Positions 54,554-64,000 of a stretch of 64,000 nt of DNA are shown here, piece by piece. The stretch's first letter is position 1. Every line of letters starts with the position of its first letter. Both the position numbers and the translations under genes were made by a program. Source of the DNA: Microvirga solisilvae. GTDB taxonomy: Bacteria; Pseudomonadota; Alphaproteobacteria; Rhizobiales; Beijerinckiaceae. The notes below the pieces were generated by a model, which was given only the letters and a program-made list of their open reading frames with translations, did no database searches and was not told where the DNA came from. Location: positions 1 to 64,000 of the forward strand of contig NZ_JAKUCN010000002.1 in the NCBI RefSeq assembly GCF_022808595.1. The letters run 5' to 3'.

Positions 54554-56242
54554 ATGCAGCATTGGCTAAGACCGTCTCGTGAGACGAAGCCCAGGGCGAT
54601 CTCGTTCCGCTGGCGCGAGCTGCGCCTGGCGACGGGTCTCGTGCTCGGCACTTTCCTGCTCACCCATTTCAGCAATCATGCGCTCGGTCTCATTTCCATC
54701 GATGCGATGGAGCAGGGCAGGGCGTGGTTCAATCTTCTCTGGCGAAACCCGCTCGGCACAATGCTGCTCTACGGATCGCTGTTCACGCATTTCCTCATGG
54801 CGCTTCAGGCGCTCTACCGGCGGCGCACGTTGCGCATGCCATGGCGCGAGGCGGCGCAGTTGGCTTTAGGCCTCTCGCTGCCGTTTCTCGTGATCTCGCA
54901 TGTGGTGGGAACGCGCGTCGAATGGAGCCTGACCGGCTGGGGGTCCGGTTATCCGGAAGTGGTTCGCAACCTTTGGGTCCGCGCACCCGAGATCGGCCTT
55001 CGCCAGACCATCGCGCTGATCATCGCGTGGCTTCACGGATGCCTTGGGATCTTCTTCTGGCTGCGCGCGAAAACCTGGTTCGCGCGTTATGCGCTGCTTC
55101 TCTACACGGGCGCTGTTCTCGTGCCGGTTCTGGCGCTTCTCGGCTTCGTCTCGGCGGGCAAGGAGATCGCCCGCGCGCCGGATCAATATGGTCCCGCCAT
55201 GCGGGTCTCGTCGACGGTTGCCGATAAGCTCGCCGACATCAATACGGGACTCTATGCGGGCTTTGCGGCGCTCGTGCTCGGCGCGTTCATCGCACGCATC
55301 ATCCGCAGCAGCCTGCTGAAGGCGCGAAGCGTGCGGATCGTTTATCCCAACAATCAGAGCGTCAGCGTGCCGCCGGGCTTCAGCGTGCTGGAAGCAAGCC
55401 GCCTTGCGGGCATTCCGCATGTCTCCGTCTGCGGCGGGCGAGGGCGCTGCTCCACCTGCCGCGTGCGCCTCATCGATGGCGAGGAGGGACAGCCGCCTCC
55501 CACCGGTCAGGAACGCGCAACGCTCGCGCGGATCAAGGCCGGAGAGCATGTGCGTCTCGCCTGCCAGTTCAGGCCCGTGCACGATGTGGCGGTGGTGCCG
55601 ATCCTCTCCACGGGACGCCAGGGCGTCACATCCCTCGTGCGCGGCATCGCAGGGCAGGGGCAGGAGCGCGAGATCGCGGTTCTGTTCTGCGACCTGCGCG
55701 GCTTCACGACCATGGCCGAGCGGCATCTGCCGTTTGATACCGTCTTCATCCTCAACCGCTATTTCGAAATGGTGGGCGAGTGCGTGGAGAATGCGGGCGG
55801 ATACATCGACAAATTCATCGGCGACGGAGTGCTGGCGCTTTTCGGCTTGAAGGGAACGCCGCAGGAATCCGCAAGACAGGCGGTCGATGCGGCTCTGAGA
55901 ATCCATGCAGGGCTTAAACTTCTCAACCGGCAATATGCGAGCGAGTTCGAAAAGCCTTTGAAGATCGCCATGAGCCTTCACGCAGGCCCTGCCATCGTCG
56001 GCGAGATGGGCTACGGACAGGCGACGGGCCTCACCGCTGTGGGCGACACCATCAATGCCGCAAGTCGCCTGGAGGGCCTGGCGAAAGAGCTCGATGCGGA
56101 ACTCGTGATCTCCGACGACATCGCCACGCGAGCGGGCCTCGACCTGTCGGATTGCGAACGCAGCACCGTCTCCATCCGCGGAAGGGCGGCGCCGCTGGAT
56201 AGCTGGATCATTCCGGAAGTGGAGAAGCTCGCGCGGGTTTGA
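54554..56242 (+). CDS. Adenylyl cyclase with cytochrome b-like membrane and 2Fe-2S ferredoxin domains
   Basis: A 562-residue fusion. Six membrane helices come first, with His in several: THFSNHALG, LFTHFLMAL, VISHVVGTR and WLHGCLGIFFW, like the haem-ligand pattern of SdhC/FrdC-type cytochrome b anchors. A plant-type 2Fe-2S domain has Cys293, Cys299, Cys302 and Cys337. The class III cyclase domain has metal Asp380 (FCDLRGF) and Asp424 (FIGDG), base-selecting Lys420 and Asp498, and catalytic Asn501/Arg505, so it should make cAMP. A redox or quinone input is inferred. The ATG at 54554 follows GGAGG; an earlier in-frame ATG at 54467 looks spurious. Confidence 0.9.
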   Translation: MQHWLRPSRETKPRAISFRWRELRLATGLVLGTFLLTHFSNHALGLISIDAMEQGRAWFNLLWRNPLGTMLLYGSLFTHFLMALQALYRRRTLRMPWREAAQLALGLSLPFLVISHVVGTRVEWSLTGWGSGYPEVVRNLWVRAPEIGLRQTIALIIAWLHGCLGIFFWLRAKTWFARYALLLYTGAVLVPVLALLGFVSAGKEIARAPDQYGPAMRVSSTVADKLADINTGLYAGFAALVLGAFIARIIRSSLLKARSVRIVYPNNQSVSVPPGFSVLEASRLAGIPHVSVCGGRGRCSTCRVRLIDGEEGQPPPTGQERATLARIKAGEHVRLACQFRPVHDVAVVPILSTGRQGVTSLVRGIAGQGQEREIAVLFCDLRGFTTMAERHLPFDTVFILNRYFEMVGECVENAGGYIDKFIGDGVLALFGLKGTPQESARQAVDAALRIHAGLKLLNRQYASEFEKPLKIAMSLHAGPAIVGEMGYGQATGLTAVGDTINAASRLEGLAKELDAELVISDDIATRAGLDLSDCERSTVSIRGRAAPLDSWIIPEVEKLARV

Positions 56243-56314
56243 GAAAAGCAGGATTTGTCAAACGCCCTTCGCCTAGATTGAGACATGTTCAGTCGAAGTG
56301 AAGGCGAGGGGCGA

Positions 56315-57166
56315 ATGATTGAAGAGCCTGTTCCGGAATCCTACGCAAAGCGCCTCGCGCGTGTCTCGGCCTATATCCACGATCATCTGGATGAAGACCT
56401 CACCATCGACACCCTCGCCGAGGTCGCTTGCCTGTCGGCCTATCACTGGCATCGCATCTATCACGGCTATTTCGGTGAGACGTTGGCATCGACCGTCCGG
56501 CGTCTGCGGTTGCAGCGCGCCGCTGCCGATCTCGCCCATACCGAAAGATCCATTCCGGACATCGCTCTGCGCGCCGGATACGACAGCCAGGCCTCGTTCA
56601 CCCGCGCCTTCAGTAGCGCCTTCGGTTTGCCGCCCGCGACATACCGCGAGGTCGGCAGCCATTCGGTCTTCAAAGCTTCAACGCCCCAGGACATCCAAGC
56701 CATGTATGACGTCGCTCTCACCCACGTTCCCGCCATGACGCTGATCGCGGTCGATCATCGCGGCTCCTACATGAGCATCGGCAAGAGCTTCGACCTTCTG
56801 TTCACGACCCTCGCCTCGCGCAACCTGATCAGGCCGGGCCTGCGCATGATCGGCGTCTATTTCGACGATCCGACGAGCGTGCCCGAGGCCGAGTTGAGGT
56901 CGCAGGCCGGCGTTGCCGTCACCGATCCGGCCCCGGTCGATGCGCCGCTTCTGACGACGCAGGTTCAAGGCGGCGATTATGCGGTTCTGAAATACAAAGG
57001 CCCCTATGGCGACATGCGCATGGCCTACGATTGGCTCTTCGGCCAATGGCTTCCCGCATCGGGCCGCGAAGCTGCCGATGCGCCGGTCTTCGAGGATTAC
57101 CTCAACAGCCCGCGCGACACGCCGCCGACCGAGCTGCGGACGGATATCTATCTGCCGCTGAAGTAA
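56315..57166 (+). CDS. AraC-family regulator with GyrI-like effector domain
   Basis: A 283-residue transcription factor. The N-terminal AraC DNA-binding domain has two helix-turn-helices: IDTLAEVACLSAYHWHRIYH and IPDIALRAGYDSQASFTRAF. The C-terminal GyrI-like domain (about residues 135-280) has RHPAMT-like start VPAMTLIAVDHRGSYMSI, GDYAVLKYKGPYGDMRMAYD and LRTDIYLPLK. Such proteins bind small hydrophobic compounds, as in Rob/SoxS relatives. The ATG at 56315 with GAGGGG upstream is chosen; an ATG at 56285 is an alternative. It is downstream of the cyclase in the same direction. Confidence 0.92.
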   Translation: MIEEPVPESYAKRLARVSAYIHDHLDEDLTIDTLAEVACLSAYHWHRIYHGYFGETLASTVRRLRLQRAAADLAHTERSIPDIALRAGYDSQASFTRAFSSAFGLPPATYREVGSHSVFKASTPQDIQAMYDVALTHVPAMTLIAVDHRGSYMSIGKSFDLLFTTLASRNLIRPGLRMIGVYFDDPTSVPEAELRSQAGVAVTDPAPVDAPLLTTQVQGGDYAVLKYKGPYGDMRMAYDWLFGQWLPASGREAADAPVFEDYLNSPRDTPPTELRTDIYLPLK

Positions 57167-57197
57167 AAGCCGGACTCTGCAAAGTTCAGAATTCGTG

Positions 57198-57430
57198 GTT
57201 ACACATGGTGTAACTTGTATTCACAGGATTCGAATGAGTTGCCGGAGAGTCATGTTGACTCCACTCTAAGGCCTCCCCAATCCTATAGGCAGGATAAAAG
57301 AAGAACCGCTTAGAGCGGCAACTCTAAGCGGTTCGGATGTCCTAGCCCAAATCCCTAGTCAGGCTGGGCGGCGTTCGTATTGGACAATAGGGACTATGAT
57401 TCCCTGTGATTCGCGCGTCAAGGCCTGACT
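57198..57430. promoter_or_regulatory. Cluster of palindromes between the AraC-family gene and the YjzC-like gene
   Basis: The 289-base gap holds four symmetric elements: GTTACAC-ATG-GTGTAAC (57198-57214), GAGTCA-TGT-TGACTC (57247-57261), a perfect 13-pair hairpin GAACCGCTTAGAG/CTCTAAGCGGTTC (57303-57334), and AGTCAGGC (57357-57364) complementary to GCCTGACT (57423-57430). The first may be an operator or the araC-gene terminator; the last could fold the leader of the small protein. The region is richer in A+T than its surroundings. No other gene is seen in it. Confidence 0.45.
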
Positions 57431-57455
57431 TTCGTTCTTATAAAGGAAAGTCATT

Positions 57456-57638
57456 ATGACCTTTATGTCGAAGCCCCCAATCGGAACCAAGACTAAAACT
57501 GGAGAGAAGTGCCCCGAATCTGGGGTTTGGAAAGTCGATGACTTGTACGAGTACACGACTGCTCCAATTGCCAAGGGCAATATTATGCCTCCCTACAAAG
57601 GGAAGGCTGTTACCTGGGTTCTGAAGAGCTATGCATAA
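57456..57638 (+). CDS. YjzC-like small protein
   Basis: A 60-residue protein, KPPIGTKTKTGEKCPESGVW followed by a strand pair and ending in a VTWVLKSYA strand. The GTK-x-G-E-x-C-P-x-S-G-x-W pattern resembles YjzC-type small beta proteins of unknown function. AAAGGAAAG lies 7 bases before the ATG, a strong site. Its base composition is more A+T-rich than the flanking genes, consistent with transfer. It has an unusually long palindrome-rich leader and its own terminator. Confidence 0.75.
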   Translation: MTFMSKPPIGTKTKTGEKCPESGVWKVDDLYEYTTAPIAKGNIMPPYKGKAVTWVLKSYA

Positions 57639-57640
57639 AT

Positions 57641-57671
57641 AAAAAGGGGCGGTGTAAACCGCCCCTTTTTT
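57641..57671. terminator. Strong bidirectional terminator between YjzC-like gene and pnp
   Basis: AAAAAGGGGCGGT and ACCGCCCCTTTTTT pair perfectly around GTAA, with A-run and T-run on the two sides. It serves convergent genes and abuts the pnp stop codon. Confidence 0.92.
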
Positions 57672-57673
57672 AA

Positions 57674-59848
<2,175 letters not shown>

Positions 59849-60064
59849 TTTCAGTCTTTCATGACAGCAGGAGCGGGGGCTCGATGCCATGAGCAAGACG
59901 GCAAGAGGCTCATGCGGCGGAACGATCCGCTCACCCAAGCCCCTTGCGATCCTGCCATGGTCATCGCGTCATCCGTCTCCTCAAAGGGACGCCGGGACTT
60001 CTCTCGTCTTAACCGGCGCCGGAGCGAACTTGCCGGATGCTCTCATCCGATCCGTTCGGGAATA

Positions 60065-60112
60065 CCGGAGAGGATCTCCGGGAAAAACCGTCCGGAGCCA
60101 TGCTCCGGACGG
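60065..60112 (-). terminator. Terminator region downstream of rpsO
   Basis: CCGTCCGGAG (60088-60097) pairs with CTCCGGACGG (60103-60112), and on the minus strand TTTTTCCC follows. A second hairpin CCGGAGA/TCTCCGG (60065-60081) lies right after it. It separates rpsO from pnp, though some read-through is likely. Confidence 0.75.
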
Positions 60113-60127
60113 AAGTCGTTTAAAAGC

Positions 60128-60397
60128 TTAGCGGCGGATGCCGAGCTTCTCGATCAGGGTCTTGTAGCGGCTCTCGTCCTTCTTCTTCAGATAGTCGAGA
60201 AGCGAACGGCGCGACGAGACGAGCTTCAGGAGGCCACGACGGGAATGGTTGTCCTTGTTGTGGGTCTTGAAGTGACCGGTCAGGTTGTTGATCCGCTCGG
60301 TCAGAATGGCGACCTGCACCTCGGGGGAGCCCGTATCGCCAGCCTTCTGCGCGAATTCCTTCACAAGCGCGTTCTTGCGCTCAGCAGTGATCGACAT
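60128..60397 (-). CDS. rpsO: 30S ribosomal protein S15
   Basis: The 89-residue S15 sequence is complete: [60 protein letters not shown] and a basic end KLGIRR. S15 nucleates the central domain of the small subunit and represses its own mRNA in many bacteria. Its 299-base upstream gap to the divergent DUF892 gene should hold both promoters; I see no other gene there. Confidence 0.98.
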   Translation of the reverse strand: MSITAERKNALVKEFAQKAGDTGSPEVQVAILTERINNLTGHFKTHNKDNHSRRGLLKLVSSRRSLLDYLKKKDESRYKTLIEKLGIRR

Positions 60398-60696
60398 CGC
60401 ATATCCTTTCAGGTTTGCTTTTCGTGATGACCTTGGCGTTTGACGCCTGAAGGTCGGGTTCGTCCGGGAAAGGCCGGGCCGGGATGTCGTCCAGCGCGGT
60501 CTGGTAACCCAAGACGGCTCTTCGAGGGTCAAGCCTTCGAAGGCGGGCGCACCATACACGAATTGGGGATAAGTGCCAGCGGAATCCTTTTTGCCAAGGT
60601 AGGCCAAGAGGATGGCTGCTGCGTCATCAAGCCCGGAACAAGTCTTGGGGGCCGATGTTGGAGAACCAGATACCCTCAAGATAGGAACTCGACACC

Positions 60697-61239
60697 ATGA
60701 CCGCCAGCATCGGCACGACAGACCTCGCCTCCAACGAAACCGTGAAGAACATCTTCATCACCGGCCTTCAGAACGCCCACGCCCTCGAAAAGGAAGCCTT
60801 GCAGCTCATGCAGCGCCAGGTGGAGCGCTTCCAGAACTATCCGGAAATGTCGGACTTGCTGCGCAAGCACATCGCCGAGACCGAAGGCCAGGTGCGCCGT
60901 CTCGACGAGATGCTGCACACCTTCGGCGAGGACCGTTCGCTACTGAAGGACATGGCCACTCAGTTCATGGCCAACATGGCCGCGGCCGGCCATATGCCCA
61001 TGGCCGACGAAGTTCTGAAGAACACCTTCGCCAACCACGCTTTCGAGAATTTCGAGATCGCGTCCTACAAGTCCCTGATCGCCATGGCCGAGGCCGCCGG
61101 CCACCAGCGCTTCGTCCCCGCTCTTCAGGAGACGCTGCGCGAAGAGGAAAAGGCCGCGCAGGCCATCTACGACCTGATTGAGCCGATTACCCTGAAGTAT
61201 CTGTCGCGCGAAGCGCAGGGGCTGAAGGCCGATCGGTAA
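60697..61239 (+). CDS. DUF892 ferritin-like protein (YciF family)
   Basis: A 180-residue four-helix protein: [20 protein letters not shown] with the Glu/His dimetal pattern, [40 protein letters not shown] and [19 protein letters not shown]. The pattern of paired Glu and His residues fits the DUF892/YciF family, which is often stress-induced. A metal-storage or protective role is inferred. It is divergent from rpsO and followed by a palindromic repeat. Confidence 0.9.
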   Translation: MTASIGTTDLASNETVKNIFITGLQNAHALEKEALQLMQRQVERFQNYPEMSDLLRKHIAETEGQVRRLDEMLHTFGEDRSLLKDMATQFMANMAAAGHMPMADEVLKNTFANHAFENFEIASYKSLIAMAEAAGHQRFVPALQETLREEEKAAQAIYDLIEPITLKYLSREAQGLKADR

Positions 61240-61247
61240 GTCTTAAG

Positions 61248-61348
61248 CGTCATCCCGGACGGCGTCAGCCGATCCGGGATCGTTCTCAGAATACAGCACA
61301 ATTATCGTCACGCGATCCCGGGTTCTGCTTCGCAGTCCCGGGATGACG
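61248..61348. repeat. REP-like inverted repeat downstream of the DUF892 gene
   Basis: CGTCATCCCGG at the left (61248-61258) mirrors CCGGGATGACG at the right (61338-61348), with internal GATCCGGGATCG and CGATCCCGGG blocks. CTTAAG flanks it on both sides. This family of CGTCATCC palindromes is common in alphaproteobacterial gaps. It sits between two convergent genes. Confidence 0.75.
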
Positions 61349-61353
61349 TTTTC

Positions 61354-62286
61354 TTAAGCCCCCAGATTGAACACCCGGTGCGGCACCAGCTCGCCGCGTT
61401 CGATGTCGCCGACGGCCACGAGAATGCCGTTGCAGGTGGCGTAGGCCTTGCCGGAGAGCGGCGCATCGCGACCGCGCAGGATGATCGATTGGCCGCGCAT
61501 CAGGCGGTTCGCCATGTCGCGGCTCACCATGATGGACGGAATTTCACTGAGTGCCGTCTCCACGGGGCGCAAGGCTGCGGGATCGGTGGTGAGATTGTCT
61601 ACCGTCACCGCATCGTGCTCCGTGAACGGGCCCACGCGCGTGCGCCGGAGAGCCGCGATATGGCCGAGGCAGCCGAGTGCGCGGCCGAGATCGCGGGCGA
61701 TGGCGCGCACGTAAGTGCCCTTGCCGCAATCCGCCTCGATCACCGAGCGGTTGCCGTCATGATGCACCAGCGTGAGGCGGTCGATCTCGACCGTGCGTGC
61801 CTGCAATTCCACCACCTCGCCGTCGCGGGCGAGGTCATAGGCGCGCTCGCCCTGAATCTTGATGGCGGAGAAGCGCGGCGGCACCTGCTGAACCTGGCCG
61901 ATGAAGCGCGGCAGCAGCGCCTCGATCTCGGAAGCTTCCGGCAGCTTGTCCGTCCGCTCGACGATCTCACCCTCAGTGTCGTCGGTGTTCGTCTCCGCGC
62001 CCCAGGCGACGGTGAACACGTAGGATTTGCGCCCGTCCATGATGAACGGCACGGTCTTCGTGGCCTCACCCAAAGCAATCGGCAGGATGCCGGAGGCAAG
62101 TGGATCGAGGGTGCCGGCATGGCCCGCTTTCTTGGCAGAGAAGCCGCGCTTCACCACCGCGACCGCATGGGTCGAGGTCATCCCGACGCCCTTGTCGAGA
62201 ATGATCCAGCCATTGACGTCACGCTTCTTCGGGCGGTCGCCGTGGGGGCGGCGGGGAGGGCGCTCGTTCTGAGGGGCGTCGGTCAT
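61354..62286 (-). CDS. truB: tRNA pseudouridine synthase B
   Basis: Makes pseudouridine 55 in tRNA T-arms. In the 310 residues a basic N-terminus precedes NGWIILDKGVGMTSTHAVAV, with the catalytic Asp in AGHAGTLDPLASGILPIALG. FSAIKIQGERAYDLAR and YVRAIARDLGRALGC are conserved. The start overlaps the stop of the upstream YcxB-like gene by four bases. Confidence 0.97.
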   Translation of the reverse strand: MTDAPQNERPPRRPHGDRPKKRDVNGWIILDKGVGMTSTHAVAVVKRGFSAKKAGHAGTLDPLASGILPIALGEATKTVPFIMDGRKSYVFTVAWGAETNTDDTEGEIVERTDKLPEASEIEALLPRFIGQVQQVPPRFSAIKIQGERAYDLARDGEVVELQARTVEIDRLTLVHHDGNRSVIEADCGKGTYVRAIARDLGRALGCLGHIAALRRTRVGPFTEHDAVTVDNLTTDPAALRPVETALSEIPSIMVSRDMANRLMRGQSIILRGRDAPLSGKAYATCNGILVAVGDIERGELVPHRVFNLGA

Positions 62287-62870
62287 GCGGTTTTCTCTAA
62301 AACGGGTTGTTGGGTTTGATCGGCAGCCATCCGGCTCTGCATAAACGAGGCGAAAGCCTCAAATGCTTCCGGCTGGGCGAAGGCCGCTTTCGGCAAAGCG
62401 AGAATGGCATCGCGCTTCCTGTAGAAGATCAAATGGGTTTCCAACTTGGCCAATCGCTCAATGCCTGCAAACGCGATGCAAGTTTTGACATGCTCACCCT
62501 CGATGGTGAGAGCCTGTCCATCGCTGGTGACATGCAGCGTCTGTGCGTGATGAAAAAGGGATTTGCGGATGCTGCTCCGCCATCTTCTTTCGAACAGCAT
62601 ACGGAAAGCCATCAGCCCAATCAGACCACCCGCGATCGCGAGCGTGACGTTTTCCAGAACGCTCGCCTGGATCGCATCGACGTTCCAGAGCACGAGCCCA
62701 GCCAGAGCCGCCGCAATCGCGAAAGCGCCAATGCGCGACAGGATGGTCACGATAGCGAAACAGAGACGATCCGGAACATTCCGAACCAGGACTTTCAGAT
62801 CGGCCAGGGATGGCGTGAAGCTGACATCGATGATGCCCTGCGCCGCGTTCTTTACTAGGTCAGACACCAT
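62283..62870 (-). CDS. YcxB-like membrane protein (copy next to truB)
   Basis: A 195-residue protein with two membrane helices (FAIAAALAGLVLWNVDAI, VTLAIAGGLIGLMAFRML) then a soluble YcxB-type domain: LHVTSDGQALTIEGEHVKTC, FAGIERLAKLETHLIFYRKR and ILALPKAAFAQPEAFEAF. A paralogue lies on the other side of rbfA (63303-63890). The role is unknown. It is coupled to truB by ATGA and lies 11 bases after rbfA. Confidence 0.78.
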   Translation of the reverse strand: MVSDLVKNAAQGIIDVSFTPSLADLKVLVRNVPDRLCFAIVTILSRIGAFAIAAALAGLVLWNVDAIQASVLENVTLAIAGGLIGLMAFRMLFERRWRSSIRKSLFHHAQTLHVTSDGQALTIEGEHVKTCIAFAGIERLAKLETHLIFYRKRDAILALPKAAFAQPEAFEAFASFMQSRMAADQTQQPVLEKTA

Positions 62871-62881
62871 CGTAATCCTTC

Positions 62882-63310
62882 TCAGGTGTCCTGCTCGTCC
62901 TCATCGATTTCAGTACCGGGCTTACCCGTATCCCGCGCCACGCGCTCGGAGCGCAGCAGGGCGTCGATGCGGGCGGCTTCATCGAAGCTCTCGTCGCGGC
63001 GGAAGCGCAGGTCGGGGGCGAATTTCAGGTTCACGCGGCGGGCGACTTCCTGGCGCAGAACCTTCTTGTTCTTCTCCAGCGCCTTGATCACCGCGTCCTC
63101 GTCCTTGCCGCCGAGCGGCATCACGTAGGCGGTCGCGAGCTTGAGATCGGGCGACATGCGCACTTCCGGAATCGTGATGACATTTTTCGTCAGCACATCG
63201 TCCTGAAGATCGCCGCGCGAGAGAACCTCGGCGAGCGCGTGGCGGATGAGTTCGGCCACACGCTGCTGGCGCTGCGAGGGGCCGGTGGTCTGTTCAAAGC
63301 GCTTAGCCAT
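62882..63310 (-). CDS. rbfA: Ribosome-binding factor A
   Basis: Late 30S maturation factor. The 142-residue KH-fold protein has [59 protein letters not shown] and an acidic tail. It overlaps the upstream YcxB-like gene by eight bases. Confidence 0.97.
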   Translation of the reverse strand: MAKRFEQTTGPSQRQQRVAELIRHALAEVLSRGDLQDDVLTKNVITIPEVRMSPDLKLATAYVMPLGGKDEDAVIKALEKNKKVLRQEVARRVNLKFAPDLRFRRDESFDEAARIDALLRSERVARDTGKPGTEIDEDEQDT

Positions 63311-63890
63311 TCACGCGCTCCTTTGCATAGATTACGAAAGTGTCGAAGGCTTCATCAGATTGAAAGGCACGGCGTGGAATCACGAAGCCTTCCAACTTGC
63401 TGATGAAAAGGATGAGATGAGCCTTCGAGGGATAAACACGCTTGATAGCAGCCCAGCTGGCTTTTCCTTCAAAATCGGAAACCGAGCTTTGCAGTCCTTC
63501 TTCGCTGAAGGAGAGAGTGATTTCCTTATTGGAAATTGAGCGTCTCTTGAACGTCCAGCGCCAGTTTAGCTGCCGCCCGACAAGGTTGATCACTACGGCC
63601 AAGAGAATGACTGCAGGATAGATTCTCAAAAGATTCGATTGGAAACTGCTTCTTTTGAAGAGCTCAAGCGATTTCCAGCCATCGAGCCAGAGCCCTGTGC
63701 CTATGATAGCCAGTAAAAAAATGCCGGTCATGAAGGTGAGGTAAGCGGCCCAGAAAAGACTTCTAGGAGGCCCGTTGCGAAGCGCTGCTTTGTTAAGCGC
63801 GACAAAATCTTCAAACAGAAGAGTATAAGTTATGCTGAGTGGGAGATGATGCTGACCGGCAGGGCCGGGACGCAGATCTAGTCCGGTCAT
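63303..63890 (-). CDS. YcxB-like membrane protein (copy upstream of rbfA)
   Basis: A 195-residue paralogue of the protein encoded at 62283-62870: two membrane helices ([36 protein letters not shown]) and a C-terminal YcxB-like domain with [39 protein letters not shown] and [20 protein letters not shown]. The ATG at 63890 with GGAG upstream is chosen over an in-frame ATG at 63935. The two copies have diverged strongly, so this is not a recent duplication. Function is unknown. Confidence 0.8.
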   Translation of the reverse strand: MTGLDLRPGPAGQHHLPLSITYTLLFEDFVALNKAALRNGPPRSLFWAAYLTFMTGIFLLAIIGTGLWLDGWKSLELFKRSSFQSNLLRIYPAVILLAVVINLVGRQLNWRWTFKRRSISNKEITLSFSEEGLQSSVSDFEGKASWAAIKRVYPSKAHLILFISKLEGFVIPRRAFQSDEAFDTFVIYAKERVNG

Positions 63891-63932
63891 TGTTTCTTTG
63901 CTCCGGGATTGGACCGGGCCCTTCAAAGAGAG

Positions 63933-63958
63933 CATGGCCGGGTTTGGGCCCGGCCATG
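63933..63958. terminator. Hairpin upstream of the YcxB-like gene
   Basis: CATGGCCGGG and CCCGGCCATG form a perfect 10-pair stem around TTTGGG, with CTCTCTTTG following on the minus strand. It could terminate or attenuate transcription coming from infB. Confidence 0.5.
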
Positions 63959-63992
63959 TCGATTGATGTTCTTGAGGCGGAGGCGAAGCGGC

Positions 63993-64000
63993 TTAGAGCG
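63993..64000 (-). CDS. infB: Probable 3' end of infB (translation initiation factor IF-2)
   Basis: Only a possible Leu codon, a TAA stop and two bases of the preceding codon are inside the window. The call rests on context: rbfA directly follows infB in nearly all Rhizobiales, and IF-2 proteins there often end in Ser/Thr-Leu, compatible with the bases seen. Confidence 0.3.

Overview
The window is G+C-rich chromosomal DNA of an alphaproteobacterium of the order Rhizobiales (Hyphomicrobiales). The case rests on gene order: hemE next to a DUF299 kinase/pyrophosphorylase, the parB-parA-rsmG-mnmG-mnmE-rho block, hisB-DUF2628-hisH-hisA-hisF, hslV/hslU, and rpsO-pnp with truB-rbfA. An Irr-type iron control element and BA14K and MbfA proteins agree with this. 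A Methylobacteriaceae/Microvirga- or Bosea-like genome is my guess at finer rank; I cannot test it here. No rRNA, intact tRNA, CRISPR array, insertion sequence or prophage was seen.

Layout. 1-12.6 kb is accessory: two calcium-binding repeat proteins on either side of a chemoreceptor, a CenR/OtpR-like response regulator with a cyclic-nucleotide-binding partner, an L,D-transpeptidase, an ATP-grasp enzyme, an ABC-F ATPase with an apparent leader-peptide control region, an orphan DNA methyltransferase and yggS. 12.6-29.3 kb holds leuS-lptE-holA, parBA with two parS sites, the mnmE/mnmG tRNA-modification genes, rho, hemJ and hemE. 29.3-29.76 kb is an intergenic gap between hemE and the DUF299 gene. 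It carries two exact CtrA boxes (TTAA-N7-TTAAC), six GANTC sites and TCCACA cores, and I read it as the chromosome replication origin. Genes to its left run mostly leftward and genes to its right mostly rightward, as expected for leading-strand transcription away from an origin.

30-45 kb holds ppsR-maf-aroE-coaE-dnaQ, secB, a Tim44-mltA-smr-xre cluster, a PfkB sugar/nucleoside kinase, coaA and the histidine operon, which has a methionine aminopeptidase gene inside it. 45-57 kb holds hslV-membrane protein-hslU, an efflux protein, an Nth-like glycosylase, exported proteins, RidA, a PPOX protein, a DMT transporter, MbfA under a perfect iron control element, and an adenylyl cyclase joined to a membrane cytochrome-like domain and a 2Fe-2S domain. 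57-64 kb holds a YjzC-like small protein, pnp, rpsO, a DUF892 ferritin-like protein, and truB and rbfA interleaved with two YcxB-like membrane protein genes. The 3' tip of what is probably infB lies at the right edge.

The observations most worth following are the origin region, the ABC-F leader (a 28-codon peptide, alternative hairpins, and a separate arm that can mask the ABC-F ribosome binding site), the redox-domain cyclase, and the unusual insertions into conserved operons (hslV/hslU, his, infB-rbfA-truB).
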